Positions 35,881 through 44,728 of a stretch of 64,000 nt of DNA are shown piece after piece. A program made the translations under genes and the position numbers. Positions within the stretch are counted from its first letter, which is position 1, and each line of letters opens with the position of its first letter. The notes under the pieces were generated by a model that was not told the origin of the DNA, ran no database searches, and was given only the letters and a program-made list of their open reading frames with translations. Source of the stretch: Lachnospiraceae bacterium (GTDB taxonomy: Bacteria > Bacillota > Clostridia > Lachnospirales > Lachnospiraceae); assembly GCA_017542245.1 (NCBI GenBank), contig JAFXXN010000029.1, positions 124,001 through 188,000 of the forward strand, read 5' to 3'.

Positions 35881-36974
35881 GTATGTTAAAGATTGAGCAT
35901 TTAAGAAAAGAGTATCCCAATGTTACTCCTTTGGCTGATGTAACTGTTGAAATCAACAAGGGTGATGTTATTTCTATTATAGGACCTTCAGGTACAGGAA
36001 AATCAACCCTGCTACGTTGCTTAAATCAGCTTGAAACTCCTACATCAGGTAAAGTTATATTTGATGGTGAAGTTATAACCGACCCCAAATGTAAGATGAA
36101 CAAAGTTAGACAGAAGATGGGTATGGTATTCCAGTCTTTTAACCTTTTTGATAATCTGAACATTATTGAAAATGTTATGGCAGGGCCGATCAAGTTATTG
36201 GGCAAATCCAAGCAGGAAGCATATGATGAAGGCATGAAGCTTTTAAAACGTGTCGGTCTTGCTGAAAAAGCCTTGAATCTGCCCAGTGAGCTCTCAGGTG
36301 GTCAGAAACAGCGTGTGGCCATAGCAAGAGCAATAGCTATGAAACCAGATCTGTTATTATTTGATGAGCCTACTTCAGCTCTTGATCCTACTATGGTAGG
36401 AGAAGTTCTTCAGGTTATAAAGAGACTGGCAAATGAAGGAATGACTATGATGATAGTCACTCATGAGATGAAATTTGCCCGTGATGTATCAAACAGAGTG
36501 TTTTATATGGATGGCGGCGGAATATGTGAGGATGGAACTCCTGATCAGATATTCAATCATCCCAAGAATGAGAAAACAAGGATATTTATTAAGAGACTTA
36601 AACAGCTGCCGCTTGAGATAAAAGATGAGAAATTTGATTTTATCGGTGTTACATCTCAGATAGAGCAGTTTGGAAGAGACAATTTGCTTTCTGAAAAACT
36701 TATCAGAAATGTCGATCTTGTATTTGAAGAGATTGTTTTACAGAATCTTGTACCATGCGGAGAGTCTTTCCCGGATCTCTATCCTATAGACGTATTAATT
36801 GAATATTCCGATGCGGATGAAAGTCTGAAGATGGATATATCTTACTCCGGAAAGAAATATAATCCGATGGATGAGGGAGACGAATTATCTACGGTACTTG
36901 TTAAAAAGCTGACTAATGAGATTAAGTATTCATACAAAGATAATAAGAATACTTTAAATATCATGTTCAAATAA
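35877..36974 (+). CDS. Amino-acid ABC transporter ATPase with a GHKL/RsbW-like C-terminal extension
   Basis: 365 residues; polar amino-acid transport ATPases usually have ~240-250. Walker [10 protein letters not shown] (36-44), Q-loop MVFQSFNL, signature LSGGQKQR (139-146), Walker B LLLFDEP and the switch His in VTHEM are intact. Residues ~250-365 resemble an RsbW-type histidine-kinase-like ATPase fold: [10 protein letters not shown] for the N box, [11 protein letters not shown] for the DDG.PFNP-like G1 strand and [20 protein letters not shown] for the final helix and strand. Key N-box Asn appears shifted or replaced by Gln289. ATGA overlap couples it to the permease fusion. The tail may regulate or be a degenerate sensor; that is inference. 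Confidence 0.85.
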   Translation: MSMLKIEHLRKEYPNVTPLADVTVEINKGDVISIIGPSGTGKSTLLRCLNQLETPTSGKVIFDGEVITDPKCKMNKVRQKMGMVFQSFNLFDNLNIIENVMAGPIKLLGKSKQEAYDEGMKLLKRVGLAEKALNLPSELSGGQKQRVAIARAIAMKPDLLLFDEPTSALDPTMVGEVLQVIKRLANEGMTMMIVTHEMKFARDVSNRVFYMDGGGICEDGTPDQIFNHPKNEKTRIFIKRLKQLPLEIKDEKFDFIGVTSQIEQFGRDNLLSEKLIRNVDLVFEEIVLQNLVPCGESFPDLYPIDVLIEYSDADESLKMDISYSGKKYNPMDEGDELSTVLVKKLTNEIKYSYKDNKNTLNIMFK

Positions 36975-37013
36975 ACCGTAAGTTAATGTTTTTAGCATGT
37001 CAGGGAGCTTGTA

Positions 37014-38501
37014 ATGATAAATGTGTTGATGTGCCTTTTGGCTTTTATGATGGCTCCGGCAAACAATTCCAAATATTTTTTGGAAAAAAGATCATATGAA
37101 GTAAGAACTATGACAGAGAGTCGAGATATAAATTATAAAGAAACTTTTGAAGAAATAAATAATTCAGACTGTGGGTTTTATTATGCTGAATTTTACAGGC
37201 TTTTACCGGAAGGGAACGTTAGTCCGGAATTTTTGGAAAATTTCTCACAGTTAAGACTTGATATCTCGGCTTTCTGTTCTAAGTATAACGGCAGTGATAT
37301 ACCTATTTCTGAGGATGCACTGAGATGTCTTGACGAAATGCTTACTTTTATTGAAAGTAATGGACAAAGTGCAGTCATAAGGTTTTCTTACGACAGTTTT
37401 TATGATGGTATGGATGTTAAAGAACCTTCTATTGATATGATCCTGACCCATCAGGAACAGCTGGGTCCCATCCTTGCAAAACATAAGAATGCCATTACAT
37501 GCGTCGAAACAGGTCTTCTCGGTTTATGGGGCGAACTGCATGGGACAGATATGTGTAAAAAAGAAAACCTTGTGGCGGTAGTTGATAAATGGTTAGAGGT
37601 TTTACCAAAATCAATATGTGTATCGGTCCGTACTCCCCTTCATTACTGCTGGTGGAAGGGGATTAAACGTGAAAACATATCCTGGGATTTCAGTTACTAT
37701 GACGAGGATTCTTACAGGGTGGGAATTTATAATGACGGATACTTTGGGTCGGCTTCCGATCTTGGCACATATTCTGACCGTAAAGAAGAAGTAAAGTGGT
37801 TGTTTTATCAGGCAAGGCATGCATTGTTTGGCGGTGAACTCATGACGATCAATTCCTTAGAAGAAGGTCAGACTTATTCTTCACTGATAGAAAATGAAGC
37901 TTTCATGACACATACATCATATCTGAACGGCTTATATTCCCAGGTGGCTATTGAAAATCTTAAAACCGAAATTTATAATGGAAATAATAAATATTATTGG
38001 GGACAGACAGGATATGTTTTCTTGAGAAATCATCTTGGTTACAGATTCGTTTTAAAAGATGTAATAATGACGGAGGAAGTTTCGCTTGATGATAAGATAC
38101 TTATCAGAGCTGTTATTGATAATGTCGGTTTTGCAAACCTGGTAAAACCTAAAAAGCTGTATATAATTTTTGAAGGAGAAAGGTATAAATATTATATTCC
38201 TGTTACCGAACATAAGATTATTGATGATGAGTACATAATAAACGGGGATCCTGTGAAATGGGATTCCGATACCAGAGTATATGTCAGAGTTTCAATGAAT
38301 CTTCCTAACGGTATCATACCAGGTAACTATAAAGTGTATTTTAAGATTGCATATAGTAAAACAGATGTTGATAATGGAAACAGTGATTATCCGGTGAGAT
38401 TTGCAAACGACGATGAAAATATATGGAACGAAGATCTTGGTGCAAATTATATCGGGAGAATGAGAATTATTAAATCAAGAACCGAATTTGATGAAAAATA
38501 G
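37014..38501 (+). CDS. Exported DUF4874/DUF4832 family protein
   Basis: 495 residues. The N-terminus is hydrophobic (VLMCLLAFMMAPA) and short, acting as a signal peptide or anchor. Residues ~40-310 match DUF4874 (GFYYAEFYRLLPEG, VIRFSYD, CVETGLLGLWGELHG), which has a TIM-barrel glycoside-hydrolase look, and the rest matches DUF4832 (beta-sandwich, LRNHLGYRFVLKDV). The activity is not established; carbohydrate-related roles are assumed. It follows the ABC ATPase by 39 bases with no terminator visible and may be co-transcribed. Confidence 0.8.
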   Translation: MINVLMCLLAFMMAPANNSKYFLEKRSYEVRTMTESRDINYKETFEEINNSDCGFYYAEFYRLLPEGNVSPEFLENFSQLRLDISAFCSKYNGSDIPISEDALRCLDEMLTFIESNGQSAVIRFSYDSFYDGMDVKEPSIDMILTHQEQLGPILAKHKNAITCVETGLLGLWGELHGTDMCKKENLVAVVDKWLEVLPKSICVSVRTPLHYCWWKGIKRENISWDFSYYDEDSYRVGIYNDGYFGSASDLGTYSDRKEEVKWLFYQARHALFGGELMTINSLEEGQTYSSLIENEAFMTHTSYLNGLYSQVAIENLKTEIYNGNNKYYWGQTGYVFLRNHLGYRFVLKDVIMTEEVSLDDKILIRAVIDNVGFANLVKPKKLYIIFEGERYKYYIPVTEHKIIDDEYIINGDPVKWDSDTRVYVRVSMNLPNGIIPGNYKVYFKIAYSKTDVDNGNSDYPVRFANDDENIWNEDLGANYIGRMRIIKSRTEFDEK

Positions 38502-38515
38502 CGAGGAGAAGATCA

Positions 38516-39985
38516 ATGGCTATATTAGAGGGCTTAGAGCCGAAAAAAGTATTTGAATTTTTTGAATATATTTCATCTGTTCCGAGAGGCTCGGGAAATA
38601 CAGGAGCTGTATCAGAACTTTGTATTAAATTTGCAAAAGACAGAGGACTTACCTGTTACAAAGATGGGCTAAATAACGTTATAATATATAAAAATGCGAC
38701 TCCGGGATATGAAAATGCTCCGACAATAGTACTTCAGGGACACTTGGATATGGTATGTGCCAAGAATGTTGACTGCAGCAAGGATATGGATAAAGAGCCC
38801 ATAGACCTTATGCATGACGATAAATATGTATTTGCCAAGGATACAACTTTGGGCGGAGATGACGGAATTGCCATAGCATATGCACTGGCAGTACTTGATT
38901 CGGATGAGATAAAGCATCCCAATATTGAAGCAGTATTTACTGTTGATGAAGAAGTCGGAATGGACGGAGCAAGAGATATAAATCCGAAGCTGATAAGTGG
39001 ACGAAAATTTTTAAATATTGACAGTGAGGAAGAAGGAATATTTACCTGCGGATGCGCGGGAGGATGCCGTTTAAACGGTCTGATACCGGTTGAAAGGGAA
39101 AAATTTCCTTTAGATAGAACTTGTCTTTCTATAACACTGTCAGGTCTTTGCGGAGGACATTCAGGCACTGAAATAAATAAACAGCCGGCGTCTTCAAATT
39201 ATCTGATGGGAAGAGTTTTATTTGAATTAAATGAAAAATTTCCTATTAACCTTATCTCTTTGGAAGGCGGCAAATTTGATAATGTTATAACACCGGCAAC
39301 CAGTGCAGGTATAGCTGTAAATGAAAAGAATGTTGCTGAAATAACGCAGTTTATCGAGAAATATTCAGAAGTGCTTAAACTGGAATACGGCAGTATCAAT
39401 CCCGATATCAAACTTTCTGCATCAGTTGAAGAAAAAATTGATAAAGATAATTTATCCGTATTAGATAAAAAATCTACATTCAATGTCCTCTCGGCAATTT
39501 ATCTGTCTTTCCAGGGCGTAATAGAGATGGATATGGATCTGAAAGGTTTGGTTCAGACATCGCAAAACCTTGGTGTATTATGCTTAAAAGAGAATGAATT
39601 TAATATAACTTTCCTTGTAAGGTCTTCAATAGATTCTCAAAAGGATCATGCTATAAAGAAGATTACATCTTTGATTAAACTTTTTGGCGGAACAGTTAGC
39701 CTGTTAGGGAATTATCCCGGTTGGAAATACGTTAGAGAATCTAAATTCAGAGATCTGTGTGTTAAGAAATATAATGAGCTGTATGGTAAGGATCCGGTTA
39801 TCACTTCAATCCATGCAGGACTTGAATGTGGCCTGTTTGCGGAAAAACTTGAAGGATTAGATGCTATTTCGATAGGCCCTAATATTCTTGATATTCATAC
39901 ACCTATGGAAAGGCTTGAAATATCATCGGTAGAGAGGACATGGAAGCTGATATTAAGAGTTCTTGAGTCTGCAAATGAGCTATAA
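38516..39985 (+). CDS. pepD: Aminoacyl-histidine dipeptidase PepD (M20 family)
   Basis: 489 residues, the usual size for PepD (Xaa-His dipeptidase, COG2195). Metal and catalytic motifs are present: LQGHLDMVC (His, Asp), TLGGDDGIAIAY, TVDEEVGMDGA (catalytic Glu pair), LNIDSEEEG and a C-terminal IHAGLECG. It is a cytoplasmic zinc dipeptidase using Xaa-His and similar peptides. It follows the DUF4832 gene by 14 bases, with GGAG before the ATG. Confidence 0.93.
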   Translation: MAILEGLEPKKVFEFFEYISSVPRGSGNTGAVSELCIKFAKDRGLTCYKDGLNNVIIYKNATPGYENAPTIVLQGHLDMVCAKNVDCSKDMDKEPIDLMHDDKYVFAKDTTLGGDDGIAIAYALAVLDSDEIKHPNIEAVFTVDEEVGMDGARDINPKLISGRKFLNIDSEEEGIFTCGCAGGCRLNGLIPVEREKFPLDRTCLSITLSGLCGGHSGTEINKQPASSNYLMGRVLFELNEKFPINLISLEGGKFDNVITPATSAGIAVNEKNVAEITQFIEKYSEVLKLEYGSINPDIKLSASVEEKIDKDNLSVLDKKSTFNVLSAIYLSFQGVIEMDMDLKGLVQTSQNLGVLCLKENEFNITFLVRSSIDSQKDHAIKKITSLIKLFGGTVSLLGNYPGWKYVRESKFRDLCVKKYNELYGKDPVITSIHAGLECGLFAEKLEGLDAISIGPNILDIHTPMERLEISSVERTWKLILRVLESANEL

Positions 39986-40010
39986 ATTGGACGATGGGAA
40001 AAATTAAAAA

Positions 40011-40043
40011 GATACTGAAGACGTTTTCAACGTGACATTGACA
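40011..40043 (+). repeat. Family B repeat, 3' half, copy at prmA
   Basis: GATACTGAAGACGTTTTCAACGTGACATTGACA aligns with the last 33 bases of the copy at 10849. It ends 22 bases before the prmA ATG. I see no usable -10 between it and prmA, so its terminal TTGACA is not clearly a promoter here. Confidence 0.55.
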
Positions 40044-40065
40044 ATAATAAATAAGAGTAAATATC

Positions 40066-41202
40066 ATGAAATGGATAAAAATTAAACTTACGACTACAAC
40101 AGAAGCTGAAGATCTGGTAACTGCAATCCTTGATGAAATGGGGATTGAAGGTGTTCAGATAGATGATAAGATCCAGTTAAGCGAAGAAGATAAGAAAAGA
40201 ATGTTTATAGATATTCTTCCGGAACTGCCGCCGGATGACGGAGAAGCAGACCTTACCTTTTATGTTGACTGCGATACCGATATTGAAGAGCTTAAAGAAT
40301 GTATTCTGACCAATCTTGAACCTTACGGAGAAGAATATAATCTCGGAAAACTTACATTTGAAGTTTCAGATACTGAGGATAAGGATTGGATCAATAACTG
40401 GAAACAGTTTTTTAAGCCTTTCAGAGCTGATGAAGGAATAGTAATAAAACCTACATGGACTGATATCTCTGAGCTTCCCGATCATGATGATAATGATATA
40501 ATCATAGAGATTGATCCGGGAACCGCATTCGGTACGGGGGCACACGAAACCACAAAGCTTTGCATAAAGGCTTTGAAAAAATATCTTAAAAACGATGACA
40601 AACTTCTTGATGTGGGCTGCGGAAGCGGAATCCTGTCAATTGTCGGAATGAAACTTGGCGCACAGGCAGCATTTGGCATCGACGTGGATGACAATGCTTC
40701 CAGGACATCTGTAGAGAATGCACTGATAAACGACATCCCCGCAGAATACTTATGTGACAATGGGGACGGTTCTTTTTGTCATCTTTTGAAATCAAACTGT
40801 AATAATGGCAGTATTTTGAATGAAGATAGCAGTAAAAATGATGCTAATAGCAGAAATACGGATGATAATTGCAGAATTATGGATGCTAATAGCACTAATG
40901 TAATTCCAATAATTTACAACACTATAAGATTTTATACCGGAAATGTACTGGAAGATAATGATATATGCAATAAAACCGGTTTCGATAGGTTTGATGTAGT
41001 TGTTGCAAATATTTTAGCAGATATTATTATTCCGTTATCTGATATTGTTTCTAAGTATATGAGGAAAGGCGCATTATTTATCAGTTCCGGAATCATAAAT
41101 ACAAAAGAGAATGCTGTCAGAGAAGCGTTGCTTAAGAATGATTTTGAAATAGTTGAAGTAATCCATATGAACGATTGGGTTGCTTTTGTTGCGAGGAAAT
41201 AA
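40066..41202 (+). CDS. prmA: Ribosomal protein L11 methyltransferase with a long internal insertion
   Basis: PrmA trimethylates ribosomal protein L11 using SAM. The SAM-binding LLDVGCGSGILSI, EIDPGTAFGTGAHETTK and VVANILADIIIPL motifs are intact. At 378 residues it is ~60 longer than usual (~310-320). The excess lies between IPAEYL and IRFYTGNVLE (about residues 230-280) and starts with CDNGDGSFCH, encoded by a REP-like palindrome (40754-40782), then an Asn/Ser/Asp-rich stretch. This position is a surface region after the SAM-binding strands, so activity may be kept. rsmE follows with a two-base gap. Confidence 0.92.
   Translation: MKWIKIKLTTTTEAEDLVTAILDEMGIEGVQIDDKIQLSEEDKKRMFIDILPELPPDDGEADLTFYVDCDTDIEELKECILTNLEPYGEEYNLGKLTFEVSDTEDKDWINNWKQFFKPFRADEGIVIKPTWTDISELPDHDDNDIIIEIDPGTAFGTGAHETTKLCIKALKKYLKNDDKLLDVGCGSGILSIVGMKLGAQAAFGIDVDDNASRTSVENALINDIPAEYLCDNGDGSFCHLLKSNCNNGSILNEDSSKNDANSRNTDDNCRIMDANSTNVIPIIYNTIRFYTGNVLEDNDICNKTGFDRFDVVVANILADIIIPLSDIVSKYMRKGALFISSGIINTKENAVREALLKNDFEIVEVIHMNDWVAFVARK
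40754..40782 (+). repeat. REP-like palindrome inside prmA
   Basis: GTGACAATGGGGACGG then TTCTTTTTGTCAT; 26 of 29 bases match the reverse complement of the intergenic unit at 42014-42042. It is translated in frame as part of PrmA. Confidence 0.75.
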
Positions 41203-41204
41203 TA

Positions 41205-41969
41205 ATGTACCACTTCTATACGGAAAAAACAAATATATCAGATAAAACAATTTCCATATTTGGCGATGATGTAAATCACATTAAAAATGTTCTTCGTATG
41301 AAGGAAGGCGAGGAAATCATCATTTGCGACAGTGAGGGGACTGATTATTATACAAGGATTGTTTCGCTGAGCAAGGACGAAGTTGTAGCTGAAATTTTAA
41401 GCTATGGCATTTCTGAAGCTGAAATGCCTTTCAAGGTTCATCTGTTTCAGGGGTTGCCAAAGAAAGACAAAATGGAGATGATAATTCAAAAATCCGTGGA
41501 GCTTGGTGTATATGATATCATCCCCGTCATGACGAAGCGTGTGATAGTTAAGCTCGATGATAAAAAGAAAGAAGAAGCTAAGATAAAGCGCTGGCAAGCG
41601 ATATCTGAAAGCGCTGCCAAGCAGTCCGGAAGAGGTATAATTCCTAAAATATCTAATTGTTTAAACTTTAAAGAGTCATTAAAACTTGCTCAAGAAATGG
41701 ATGTAGTTTTAATACCGTATGAAAATGCTGATAATTCTCATGAGGGTATGAAAGCGTCCTTTGATCTGATAAGAAATATTCCTGTTGGAAGCGATGTTGC
41801 AGTGTTTATTGGCCCGGAAGGCGGTTTTGAACCAACCGAAGTAGAAGAGGCTATTAGTTTCGGAGCAAAGCCTATATCACTCGGAAAACGTATCTTACGT
41901 ACTGAAACTGCGGGCATGATGCTGCTGTCTGTCATCGGATTTGTTAATGGTGATAGACAAATCGAATGA
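41205..41969 (+). CDS. rsmE: 16S rRNA m3U1498 methyltransferase RsmE
   Basis: 254-residue SPOUT methyltransferase. HLFQGLPKKDKMEMIIQKSV, ERI-type ESAAKQSGRG and the knot motifs FIGPEGGF and SLGKRILRTETA are diagnostic. ATG 41205 (MYHFYTEK) has GAGG at good spacing; the longer frame starting at 41175 would overlap prmA by 28 bases and is unlikely. prmA-rsmE is a standard pair. Confidence 0.95.
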   Translation: MYHFYTEKTNISDKTISIFGDDVNHIKNVLRMKEGEEIIICDSEGTDYYTRIVSLSKDEVVAEILSYGISEAEMPFKVHLFQGLPKKDKMEMIIQKSVELGVYDIIPVMTKRVIVKLDDKKKEEAKIKRWQAISESAAKQSGRGIIPKISNCLNFKESLKLAQEMDVVLIPYENADNSHEGMKASFDLIRNIPVGSDVAVFIGPEGGFEPTEVEEAISFGAKPISLGKRILRTETAGMMLLSVIGFVNGDRQIE

Positions 41970-42013
41970 ATGACCGGACTTAGTAATGGGGTTATTCAAA
42001 AAGTATAAAAAAG

Positions 42014-42042
42014 GTGACAAAGAGAACCGTCCCCAGTGTCAC
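42014..42042. repeat. REP-like palindrome, intergenic copy
   Basis: GTGACA (42014-42019), AAGAGAACCGTCCCCAG, TGTCAC (42037-42042): perfect six-base arms around the AACCGTCCCC core. Repeats of this kind are widespread in bacteria and often linked to RAYT/IS200-type transposases; none is in this window. It ends 11 bases before the cysteine desulfurase ATG. Confidence 0.75.
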
Positions 42043-42053
42043 AATGAGGTGTT

Positions 42054-43307
42054 ATGGAAGCGTATTTAGATAACGCGGCTACAACAAGGGTAAGTGAAAA
42101 AGCCGCTGAGATTGCTGAAAAAGTAATGAGGGAGGATTATGGAAATCCTTCTTCGAAGCATATAAAAGGATTTGATGCTGAACAATATATAAAAAAAGCT
42201 GCAGAAACGATTGCAGGTACCTTAAAATGTCAACCGAAGGAGATAATTTTTACATCCGGTGGTACCGAATCCAACAATATGGCATTATGTGGCGCGGCTA
42301 TGGCTATGAAAAGAAGCGGGAATAAGATTATTTCCTCATGCTTCGAACATGCATCGGTGTATTCTCCGTTAATTGCACTAAAAGATTTTGGATTTGAAGT
42401 CGAATTTGCGCCTGTGGATGAGATGGGGCATATTAAAATTGACGAACTTTTGCAAACGATAGATGATCAGACAATTTTAGTTTCTATCATGTATGTTAAT
42501 AATGAAGTTGGTGCAGTTCAGGATATTGCTGAGATTTCTAAAGCCATAAAAACTAAAAAAAGCGATATTGTTTTCCATGTTGATGCAATACAGGCATATG
42601 GAAAATACAGGATAAATCCTAAGAAGGAAGGAATTGATCTTCTCAGTGTAAGTGGTCACAAGATTCATGCCCCGAAAGGAAGTGGATTTTTGTACGCTGA
42701 TGAAAAAGTAAAGCTCAGACCCCTGATATTTGGTGGAGGACAGCAGAAAAACCGACGTTCAGGTACGGAGAATGTGCCTGCAATTGCAGGACTTGGTGAA
42801 GCGGTTAGAGAAGCGTATGAGGATTTTGATAAAAAAATTGACTATATATATGCTTTGAAAGAACATTTTCTTGAAAGAATATCAGAAGTACAAGGAACAC
42901 ATGTAAATGCAGTGCCTGAGTGTAATAGTAAAGATTATTTTTTTAATTCAATGGTAAACGGTAATTCAGGTGATAATAAGCAATGTTATAATCAAACGGA
43001 TAAAATGAAAGATGCGATAAGAACAACGGCTCCGCATATTATTAGCATTAGCTTTGATAAAATAAAAGCTGAGGTTCTTCTGCATGCTCTTGAAGAAAAA
43101 AATGTGTATGTTTCATCAGGTTCGGCATGTTCTTCAAATCATCCCGGACTCAGCAGCACATTACAGGCAATCGGTTTAAAACGCGAATTATTGGATTCAA
43201 CTTTGAGATTTAGTTTTTCGAGATATACTACTATGGAAGAAATTGATTATTGCATAGAGGTTTTAAAGGAGTTAGTTCCGATTTATTCCAGATTTACTCG
43301 AAAATGA
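42054..43307 (+). CDS. Cysteine desulfurase (NifS/IscS family, NifZ-like)
   Basis: 417 residues. YLDNAATTRVSEKA, FTSGGTESNNMAL, HVDAIQAYGK, the PLP lysine in SGHKIHAPKGSGF and the catalytic Cys loop SSGSACSSNHP are intact. It is ~35 residues longer than usual because of an Asn-rich insert (CNSKDYFFNSMVNGNSG and following, about residues 290-325). thiI follows 11 bases later, as in Firmicutes where the NifZ-type desulfurase supplies persulfide sulfur to ThiI for 4-thiouridine in tRNA. Confidence 0.92.
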   Translation: MEAYLDNAATTRVSEKAAEIAEKVMREDYGNPSSKHIKGFDAEQYIKKAAETIAGTLKCQPKEIIFTSGGTESNNMALCGAAMAMKRSGNKIISSCFEHASVYSPLIALKDFGFEVEFAPVDEMGHIKIDELLQTIDDQTILVSIMYVNNEVGAVQDIAEISKAIKTKKSDIVFHVDAIQAYGKYRINPKKEGIDLLSVSGHKIHAPKGSGFLYADEKVKLRPLIFGGGQQKNRRSGTENVPAIAGLGEAVREAYEDFDKKIDYIYALKEHFLERISEVQGTHVNAVPECNSKDYFFNSMVNGNSGDNKQCYNQTDKMKDAIRTTAPHIISISFDKIKAEVLLHALEEKNVYVSSGSACSSNHPGLSSTLQAIGLKRELLDSTLRFSFSRYTTMEEIDYCIEVLKELVPIYSRFTRK

Positions 43308-43318
43308 TAGAGGTGGAA

Positions 43319-44515
43319 ATGAAATATAAAGCTTTTTTAATTAAATATGCTGAAATCGGCATTAAAGGAAAGAACAGATATGTTTTTGAAGATGCTCTCT
43401 GTGACAGGATTGCTGAAAAGCTGGCTAAGGTAGCGGAGGGTTTTACAGTTGTAAGAGAACAGGGAAGACTTAAGGTCAACTGTCCGGATGTTTATGATTA
43501 TGATGAAGCTGTAGAGCAAATGAAAAAGGTCTTTGGAGTATGGGAAATATGTCCTGCATATGTTATTGAAGATGCTTCATGGGATAATCTCACGATAAAA
43601 ACCGGCGACTATTTTGAGGAAAGATACGGAAATACTCCGCACACCTTTAAGGTTGAGGCAAGAAGATCGGATAAATCTTATCCGATTCAGTCCCCGCAGA
43701 TATGTTCCGATATGGGTGCATATCTTCTTGACAGATTCTCAGAGATAAAAGTTGATGTTCATAATCCTGAGATTCTTCTTTATGTTGAGATTAGAAATAT
43801 GGCATATGTATATTCGGAATCTATCAAGGGTTTAGGGGGTATGCCTGTCGGTGCGAACGGACATGCAATGCTGCTTCTTTCAGGCGGAATAGACAGTCCG
43901 GTTGCCGGATATATGGTTTCGAAACGTGGTGTAACTATAGATGCAGTGTATTTTCATGCTCCGCCTTATACCAGTGAAAGGGCTAAACAGAAAGTTATTG
44001 ATCTGGCACGCCTTATCAGTGTATACACAGGGCCTATAAAGCTTCATGTTGTTAATTTTACAGATGTACAGCTTGCAATAATAGACAAATGTCCGAGAGA
44101 CGAGCTAACTATCATCATGAGAAGATATATGATGAGGATAGCTGAACATTTTGCTTATGAGAACAGGTGTCAGGCACTTATAACCGGAGAATCTATAGGT
44201 CAGGTGGCCAGTCAGACGCCTCAAAGCCTTGTCGCAACAAATGCAGTATGTACGCTTCCGGTATACAGGCCGCTTATAGCATTTGACAAGCAGGATATAG
44301 TTGATATAGCAGAAAAGATTAATACATATGAAACATCTATTCTGCCTTACGAAGACTGCTGTACTATATTTGTTGCTAAGCATCCTGTTACAAAACCTTA
44401 TTTAAATATTATTGAACGCTCCGAAAAGAAGCTTGCAGGTGTTATAGAGGAACTTGTTGAAAAAGCTATAAAGGAAACAGAGATAATCGAAGTAAACGAG
44501 AATATAACAAAATAG
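43319..44515 (+). CDS. thiI: tRNA 4-thiouridine sulfurtransferase ThiI
   Basis: 398 residues, without a rhodanese domain as usual in Firmicutes. An NFLD/THUMP front half (KYAEIGIKGKNRYVFE, FKVEARRSDKSYPIQSP) is followed by the PP-loop LLSGGIDSPVAGYM and a C-terminal YEDCCTIFVAKHP. It adenylates U8 of tRNA and adds sulfur delivered by the desulfurase encoded just upstream. ATG 43319 has AGAGG five bases upstream; ATG 43304 (ATGA overlap) lacks a ribosome site. Confidence 0.95.
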   Translation: MKYKAFLIKYAEIGIKGKNRYVFEDALCDRIAEKLAKVAEGFTVVREQGRLKVNCPDVYDYDEAVEQMKKVFGVWEICPAYVIEDASWDNLTIKTGDYFEERYGNTPHTFKVEARRSDKSYPIQSPQICSDMGAYLLDRFSEIKVDVHNPEILLYVEIRNMAYVYSESIKGLGGMPVGANGHAMLLLSGGIDSPVAGYMVSKRGVTIDAVYFHAPPYTSERAKQKVIDLARLISVYTGPIKLHVVNFTDVQLAIIDKCPRDELTIIMRRYMMRIAEHFAYENRCQALITGESIGQVASQTPQSLVATNAVCTLPVYRPLIAFDKQDIVDIAEKINTYETSILPYEDCCTIFVAKHPVTKPYLNIIERSEKKLAGVIEELVEKAIKETEIIEVNENITK

Positions 44516-44593
44516 AAGATATCCCCCACCTCTTAGCGTAGCGAAGGTGGGGGGAGATCTTCGTTTCAGGCGGGGTTCAAGCCCCGACTGAAA
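44516..44593. repeat. Two strong hairpins after thiI
   Basis: Hairpin 1 (44516-44561): AAGAT..CCCCCACCT with AGGTGGGGG..ATCTT. Hairpin 2 (44564-44593): TTTCAG, CGGGG, loop TTCAAG, CCCCG, CTGAAA. Neither has a downstream T run, so they are not plain terminators. They directly abut the family B repeat at 44597, forming a composite ~145-bp structured island. Confidence 0.6.
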
Positions 44594-44596
44594 TGA

Positions 44597-44658
44597 GATG
44601 CGGAGCATCGTTTTGTTACCGAGGAAACGCAAAAGGCGTTTTCGAGGTGACATTGACA
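44597..44658 (+). repeat. 62-bp hairpin repeat, family B, best-preserved copy
   Basis: GATGC-GGA-GCATC hairpin, then GTTACC...GAAACGC-AAAAG-GCGTTTTC...GGTGACATTGACA, which folds as a long imperfect stem (GAAACGC/GCGTTTC inside GTTACC/GGTGAC). It is nearly identical to the copy at 45198. Here it faces a convergent gene, not a start codon. Confidence 0.75.
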
Positions 44659-44675
44659 CTTTAGTGAATAATAAT

Positions 44676-44706
44676 GACAAAAGAAAAACGGCAGCGTATG
44701 CTGCCG
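44676..44706 (-). terminator. Terminator of the HPr-like gene
   Basis: On the minus strand CGGCAGC-ATAC-GCTGCCG (44706-44689) is followed by TTTTTCTTTT. Confidence 0.8.
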
Positions 44707-44728
44707 TAAGATTTTTTGAATTCTTTGA

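Noticed and set aside
44564-44593. CGGGGTTCAAGCCCCG resembles the T-arm of a tRNA.
   Set aside because: The loop has six rather than seven bases and no acceptor, D or anticodon arms can be built around it; it is a plain hairpin.
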